Shown here: one piece after another, positions 7,863 through 10,992 of the stretch | Position numbering within the stretch: position 1 is the first letter of the stretch | Layout: every line of letters starts with the position of its first letter | Source: Russula earlei | Taxonomy: Eukaryota > Basidiomycota > Agaricomycetes > Russulales > Russulaceae | Reading direction: 5' to 3' | NCBI GenBank assembly: GCA_025769875.1 | Contig: JAGFNK010001311.1 | Coordinates: forward strand, 1-10,992 | DNA: 10,992 nt | The notes under the pieces: generated by a model | Told to the model about the DNA's origin: nothing | Seen by the model: only the letters and a program-made list of their open reading frames with translations | Databases searched by the model: none | Program-made: the position numbers and the translations under genes

Positions 7863-7899
7863 AAAACAAATGCGGTACCTTTCCAGGTTGCCGCATTGT
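7863..7899 (-). terminator. Probable terminator of bshB1
   Basis: AATGCGG (7869-7875) pairs with CCGCATT (7891-7897), with further ACC/GGT pairing possible inside the loop. The minus strand continues TTTGTTTT. It lies about 30 bp past the bshB1 stop codon. The T-tract is interrupted, so strength is uncertain. Confidence 0.6.
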
Positions 7900-7924
7900 T
7901 GTTTTATATAAGTTCCATTGACAA

Positions 7925-8653
7925 TTAAGTTACGTTTTGGATAAAGGCGTCGAAACTGCTTACTCCCAGCACTTTTTCTGAAATAAAGCCTTCTGCATAC
8001 TGTACTCCTATCCTTTTGCCGAGCATGAGCGCTCTCGCTTTTACGGTATCCAGGAACTGAGGAGAAGAGATATAGGTTTGCGGCTCTTGTGTGCCGGGAC
8101 TATTAAACTGGGTGGTATAAGCCAGGATGGCTTTTATCTTCTGATCATGATATGGTGTAATATCTACCACAAAAGAGGGTTGAATAAAACGATCCTGTAT
8201 ATAATGGAATACATATTTGGGGCGCCAGGCTTCCTGGGCAATACCATCCTGTATGGTTTCAATTTTGCGAAGGCCGGAGAGGAAAGCAGCATCTGATACC
8301 AGCCTGGCGCTACGGCCGTGGTCGGGATGCCTGTCTTCCGGAGCATTACATAAAATGATCTCTGGCTGGTATTTCCTGATGACCTGTATCACTTTGCGCT
8401 GATGAGCTTCATCGTTCTGGAAGAAGCCATCTGCCATCTGCAGGTTTTCCCGTATTGTAACACCCATGATAGCTGCTGCATTGGCCGCTTCTGTTTTACG
8501 GGTTTCAGCGGTACCCCTGGTACCCAGTTCTCCTTGTGTAAGGTCTGCAATGCCTACCGTTTTCCCTTCTGCCAAAGCTGCAATGATGGTACCGCTACAA
8601 CCCAGCTCTATATCATCGGGGTGGACGCCAAAAGCCAGTATATCTAATTTCAT
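7925..8653 (-). CDS. bshB1: N-acetyl-alpha-D-glucosaminyl-L-malate deacetylase (bacillithiol biosynthesis)
   Basis: A 242-residue cytoplasmic zinc deacetylase of the PIG-L/LmbE family. It removes the acetyl group from GlcNAc-malate to give GlcN-malate, the second step of bacillithiol synthesis between BshA and BshC. The zinc and catalytic motif HPDDIE starts at H11 (ligands H11 and D14, catalytic D13), and the third ligand is H112 in RHPDHGR (108-114). TRGTAETRKTEAANAAAIMG (45-64) is typical of BshB1 in Bacteroidota. Length is normal for the family. The ATG at 8653 is preceded at 14-28 nt by a TACCTTTG -7 element, which supports this start. bshA and bshC are not in the window. A related LmbE deacetylase with another GlcNAc substrate is the alternative. 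Confidence 0.92.
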   Translation of the reverse strand: MKLDILAFGVHPDDIELGCSGTIIAALAEGKTVGIADLTQGELGTRGTAETRKTEAANAAAIMGVTIRENLQMADGFFQNDEAHQRKVIQVIRKYQPEIILCNAPEDRHPDHGRSARLVSDAAFLSGLRKIETIQDGIAQEAWRPKYVFHYIQDRFIQPSFVVDITPYHDQKIKAILAYTTQFNSPGTQEPQTYISSPQFLDTVKARALMLGKRIGVQYAEGFISEKVLGVSSFDAFIQNVT

Positions 8654-8673
8654 ATCAATAAAAATTTGAGTGG

Positions 8674-8681
8674 CAAAGGTA
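8674..8681 (-). promoter_or_regulatory. -7 promoter element of bshB1 (TACCTTTG)
   Basis: An exact TAnnTTTG match on the minus strand, placing the transcription start near 8667, about 14 nt before the bshB1 ATG. The only TTTG upstream (8696-8699) is 14 nt away and sits in the rpmE2 terminator tail, so the -33 element is weak or absent. Confidence 0.5.
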
Positions 8682-8690
8682 GAAGGTTAT

Positions 8691-8727
8691 AAAAACAAAA
8701 AGTCCCGTTCATGTAAACGGGACTTTT
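8691..8727 (-). terminator. Intrinsic terminator of rpmE2
   Basis: A 12-bp perfect stem (8698-8709 with 8716-8727, AAAAGTCCCGTT/AACGGGACTTTT) with a 6-nt loop. On the minus strand it continues into TTTTTGTTTTT. It begins about 20 bp after the rpmE2 stop codon. Confidence 0.88.
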
Positions 8728-8746
8728 GCAATATGTATAGAAGTAA

Positions 8747-8998
8747 TTATTTCTTCTTTTCGTAACGCTTTTTGAACTTGTCGATACGACCAGCAGTATC
8801 TACCAGTACATTCTTACCAGTATAAAAAGGGTGTGATGTATTGGAGATTTCCAATTTTACTACGGGGTATTCTTTACCGTCTTCCCACAGTATGGTTTCT
8901 TTGGTGTTAGCAGTAGACTTACTTAAGAAAGATTGTCCATTACTCATGTCTTTGAACACTACGTAGCGATAACTTTCGGGATGGATACCTTGTTTCAT
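8747..8998 (-). CDS. rpmE2: Large ribosomal subunit protein bL31, type B (zinc-independent)
   Basis: An 83-residue protein of the 50S subunit that bridges to the small subunit. The start [17 protein letters not shown], the central [13 protein letters not shown] (51-63) and the end [18 protein letters not shown] are diagnostic of bL31. The longer length and the absence of any cysteine mark the type B form, which lacks the zinc ribbon of type A. It has its own promoter (9054-9085), a leader hairpin (9016-9035) and a terminator, so it appears to be a single-gene unit. No zinc-responsive operator is recognisable, and type B is commonly the only bL31 in Bacteroidota. Confidence 0.97.
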   Translation of the reverse strand: MKQGIHPESYRYVVFKDMSNGQSFLSKSTANTKETILWEDGKEYPVVKLEISNTSHPFYTGKNVLVDTAGRIDKFKKRYEKKK

Positions 8999-9015
8999 AT
9001 TTTTTTATTTAAGGC

Positions 9016-9035
9016 TGCACGGGTTTTGCCGTACA
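9016..9035 (-). promoter_or_regulatory. Leader hairpin in the rpmE2 5'-UTR
   Basis: On the minus strand TGTACGG and CCGTGCA pair over 7 bp (one T-G wobble) around a 6-nt loop, ending 17 nt before the rpmE2 ATG and lying within the predicted roughly 48-nt leader. Other phyla have bL31 leader RNAs that the protein itself binds; whether this small hairpin does that is speculative. Confidence 0.35.
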
Positions 9036-9053
9036 ATTATTAAAAATGGAGGG

Positions 9054-9085
9054 CGAAAGTACAGCTTTTTTTATTGGTAGCCAAA
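9054..9085 (-). promoter_or_regulatory. Promoter of rpmE2
   Basis: The minus strand has TTTG (9085-9082), 20 nt, then TACTTTCG (9061-9054). This is the Bacteroidota -33/-7 arrangement with ideal spacing and one mismatch from TAnnTTTG. The predicted start is near 9047. It is the best complete promoter in the window. Confidence 0.65.
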
Positions 9086-9089
9086 GAAA

Positions 9090-9347
9090 TTAACGCCTGC
9101 TTACCAATCGTATAATATGTGGAACAAATATGAAGAATAGACAGGGGATACTCAATACGATCAATTCAGCTACCCGAACGGCTACCACCCTGGTAAAGGG
9201 CAATAATATCATTAGAAACTGAAAAAACAGCAGTGACAGGGAACCTACAATGGAAAGTAACCTACCTGTGATGAGTCGTTTGCTTAATAGCAAGCCTGCA
9301 ATGCCCGCAATAATAAAGAAGGCAGAGATAGCAATAGCAGCAATCAT
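9090..9347 (-). CDS. Small hypothetical membrane protein, three predicted helices
   Basis: An 85-residue protein I do not recognise. It is almost entirely hydrophobic, with three likely membrane helices at about 2-21, 29-50 and 56-79. Short basic segments (KR at 23-24, R29, R53 and R58, and the SRR terminus) suggest the helix topology. No catalytic or binding motif is visible. It begins 29 bp after the yajQ stop codon in the same direction with no terminator between, so it is probably co-transcribed with yajQ. The start ATG 9347 is preceded by an A/T-rich stretch, as usual in this phylum. Composition matches its neighbours. Confidence 0.65.
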   Translation of the reverse strand: MIAAIAISAFFIIAGIAGLLLSKRLITGRLLSIVGSLSLLFFQFLMILLPFTRVVAVRVAELIVLSIPCLFFIFVPHIIRLVSRR

Positions 9348-9376
9348 GTTTTAATTTTGATTGAATAAAACTAAGA

Positions 9377-9868
9377 TTAACTCTTCATATTTTCAAACTG
9401 AAGGGGTATACCGAAGTTTTCCGACCGGCATTTGCTGATCACATCCTGGAGGTCATCGATCTTTTTGGCAGTGACCCTTACAATATTATCCATGATAGCG
9501 GCCTGTACTTTTAGGCCGCTGTCTTTGATCACTTTTACGATCTTTTTAGCATCTTCCTGTTGCAGACCGTTACGTACAGATACCTGTTTCTTTACTATTT
9601 TACCACTGGGATAAGCATCCTTGCTAAAATCGAAAGCATTGGAATCGATACCCTGCTTCATTCCCCTACTAATCAACACATCTATTACCTGTTTCATTTT
9701 CATATCGCTTTCTGCTTCCAGCGAAAGTGTGTAATCTTTCTTATTCAACTCAATGGTTACATGAGAGTCTTTGAAATCGAAGCGATTTTGTATTTCCTTT
9801 TTTACTGTATTGATAGCATTATCTAATGTTTGCAGGTCAACCTTGCTGGCAATATCGAAAGAAGGCAT
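9377..9868 (-). CDS. YajQ family nucleotide-binding protein
   Basis: A 163-residue cytoplasmic protein of the UPF0234/YajQ family. The start MPSFDIASKVDLQTLDNAIN, the segment RFDFKDSHVTIELNKKD, and the C-terminal RVTAKKIDDLQDVI...LQFENMKS are family hallmarks, and length equals the usual ~163. Two ferredoxin-like domains are expected. Family members bind nucleic acid or nucleotides, and a Xanthomonas relative binds cyclic di-GMP; the ligand here is not shown. An in-frame TTG at 9889 would add seven residues, but it falls inside the TATCTTTG promoter element, so ATG 9868 is the start. It is followed 29 bp on by a small membrane-protein gene, probably in the same transcript. Confidence 0.95.
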   Translation of the reverse strand: MPSFDIASKVDLQTLDNAINTVKKEIQNRFDFKDSHVTIELNKKDYTLSLEAESDMKMKQVIDVLISRGMKQGIDSNAFDFSKDAYPSGKIVKKQVSVRNGLQQEDAKKIVKVIKDSGLKVQAAIMDNIVRVTAKKIDDLQDVISKCRSENFGIPLQFENMKS

Positions 9869-9886
9869 AAGCGGGAATATTTTATA

Positions 9887-9894
9887 CAAAGATA
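9887..9894 (-). promoter_or_regulatory. -7 promoter element of yajQ (TATCTTTG)
   Basis: An exact TAnnTTTG match. Transcription would start near 9880, giving a leader of about 12 nt before ATG 9868. A TTG trinucleotide lies 23 nt upstream as a possible -33 element. The element excludes the upstream TTG start. Confidence 0.55.
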
Positions 9895-9932
9895 ATAAGC
9901 GCTGCTTTATGAAACAGCAACATTGGTTCTAA

Positions 9933-9965
9933 TAAAAAAGCCCCACCGGTATAACCGGCAGGGCT
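9933..9965 (-). terminator. Terminator of the outer-membrane beta-barrel gene
   Basis: On the minus strand AGCCC-TG-CCGGT pairs with ACCGG-TG-GGGCT around a 3-nt loop, with an internal 2x2 mismatch, followed by TTTTTT. It lies about 31 bp past the restored stop codon at 9996, which supports that position as the true gene end. Confidence 0.75.
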
Positions 9966-9995
9966 GCCATTAATAACAAATAGCCTATCGTATGC

Positions 9996-10992
9996 TTAGT
10001 TGTTATTTCCCATATTTACGCGGCTTTGTTCATCTACACTGTGCCGCTGGCGTTGTGGTGTATTGGTTTTGCCCTTGCTGAAACGGTAGGTGAAACCTAT
10101 GTTGACAACCGTATTATCCCAATGGTTGATGAAGGGAAGCATCTACATTACCATATTTAGTGGCGCCTCTGAAATATTGCAGATGGAAGGGATCCCTGTA
10201 ATTTAACCGGATAGTGCCTTTGCCTTTCAATACTGTTTTGGAAGCACCAAAGTTGATGGCGCCCATTGGCTGTGACACTACTACTCCATCTATACCGCCG
10301 CTCCTGTAGAACCCACTTACTTCTAAACCCCATCCTTTGTTGAATTTAAAGGAGCTTGTTACGTTGCCTACAAATGTGGTTCCCGCAATGTCTACATAAG
10401 TGCCATTAATGGTGCCCCTGAAGCGATTGTTGTATACATTACTGTATAGGTTGAATGTCCACCATTTCTTTAAAGGCAGGTAGGCATTTATAGAAATACC
10501 AAACTGATCTAACTGGGCGATATTCGATTTAGTAAGGAAGGTTTCGTTGCTAGCGGGATTTTGTTGTATCACATCTTCTATAATATCGGTTACCTTGGTA
10601 TAGTTTAAAGTAGTGGTTAATGCGCCGCCCATGAGCATATGACTTAGCTCAATATTATGGCTGAACTGCGGATGCAAACCGGGATTACCCTGCTGAAAAG
10701 TATACCGGTCTATGAACTGTACAAAGGGGTTTAGATCCTGGTAGCTTGGGCGCTGTATCCTTCTTCCATAATTCAATACAAATTGGTTTTTTGCATTTAA
10801 CTGGTAGCTAACATAGGCAGTGGGGAATAATTGGGTGTACGAAGTATCGAACTGTGCGCCTGTTCTGATGGCATTTCCCAGCTGGTTTCCTTTTGATTGT
10901 GTATTTTCCACCCGCAGGCCCAACTGCACTCCCCATTTTTTATTTATCTGTTTGTTGAAGTTTACATACGCCGCATTGATATTTTCTTTATA
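9996..10992 (-). CDS. Outer-membrane beta-barrel protein (TonB-receptor-like), 5' end outside window, one apparent frameshift
   Basis: The C-terminal part of a beta-barrel of the OMP_b-brl_3 class, distantly related to TonB-dependent receptors. The frame is open to the window edge (YKENINAAYVNFNKQINKKW). Visible family features are LQLGLRVENTQS-type strands, NYGRRIQRPSYQDLNPF, YTFQQGNPGLHPQFSHNIEL, TTTLNYT and LNYRDPF, with alternating strand patterns throughout. As sequenced it stops early at 10114 (NVDASLHQPLG). Removing one C from the CCC at 10134-10136 gives NVDASFINHWDNTVVNIGFTYRFSKG and a hydrophilic tail ending MGNNN, with the stop at 9998-9996 just before the terminator. The gain is the terminal strand with an aromatic-rich YRF ending that barrels need for assembly. 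The ligand is unknown; the N-terminal part that would show a plug domain is outside the window. Confidence 0.85.

Larger units (their letters stand above)
7550..7924. other. 375-bp non-coding region upstream of dnaK
   Basis: No convincing gene lies here. It holds the bshB1 terminator at its right end, a cluster of GTAAAAAYACC elements (7723-7790), a small hairpin TTGCAG-TTTC-CTGCAA (7734-7749), a G-rich tract near 7796-7810, and a dyad GTTTTA-N5-TAAAAC (7851-7867). The part next to dnaK (7550-7700) contains a TTGACA (minus strand, near 7600) but no clean TAnnTTTG element, so the dnaK promoter is not located. Confidence 0.6.

Noticed and set aside
7550..7924. CIRCE element or sigma-32-type heat-shock promoter before dnaK
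   Set aside because: No TTAGCACTC-N9-GAGTGCTAA inverted repeat and no convincing CTTGAA/CCCCAT pair are present.
1..10992. A novel defence, mobile or biosynthetic system
   Set aside because: The genes are recognisable housekeeping or envelope functions in separate transcription units. No transposase, integrase, nuclease, helicase or secondary-metabolite enzyme is present.

Overview
The window looks like chromosomal DNA of a Bacteroidota bacterium, most likely family Chitinophagaceae. The evidence is a TAnnTTTG-type -7 promoter element upstream of several genes, a CBM20-GH77 amylomaltase of the DPE2-like type, an outer-membrane beta-barrel protein of the TonB-receptor-like class, BshB1, a zinc-free type B L31, and a DnaK with a Bacteroidota-like sequence. 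The genus assignment is inference. Nearly every gene is on the minus strand; only one acid phosphatase gene is on the plus strand.

Layout from left to right. Positions 1-2354 hold most of malQ (minus, 3' end outside the window), broken by two apparent single-base frameshifts and preceded by a 12-bp-arm inverted repeat next to a -7 element. Then come a membrane-anchored two-heme cytochrome c (2543-2962) and a YtxH-like envelope protein (3111-3425), each with a clean intrinsic terminator. Divergent from these is an exported e(P4)-type HAD acid phosphatase (3574-4371, plus). It converges on a desaturase (4501-5526, minus) that closely resembles eukaryotic sphingolipid delta-4 desaturases; a hairpin built of 9-nt units lies between the two. 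dnaK follows (5642-7549). Upstream of dnaK is a 375-bp non-coding stretch carrying a cluster of GGGTAAAAAYACCC-like elements.

Further right are bshB1 (7925-8653; bacillithiol synthesis), rpmE2 (8747-8998; with promoter and leader hairpin), a small three-helix membrane protein (9090-9347) probably co-transcribed with yajQ (9377-9868), and the 3' part of an outer-membrane beta-barrel gene (9996-10992, 5' end outside the window) with a third apparent single-base frameshift.

The genes are mostly unrelated single-gene transcription units separated by terminators: carbon storage or maltose metabolism, envelope, lipid modification, protein folding, thiol metabolism and translation. I see no mobile element, phage, defence or toxin cluster, CRISPR array, rRNA or tRNA. 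The most notable items are the DES1-like desaturase, the repeat cluster upstream of dnaK, the nonamer-built hairpin, the operator-like palindrome of malQ, and three single-base frame breaks that look more like sequence errors than decayed genes.
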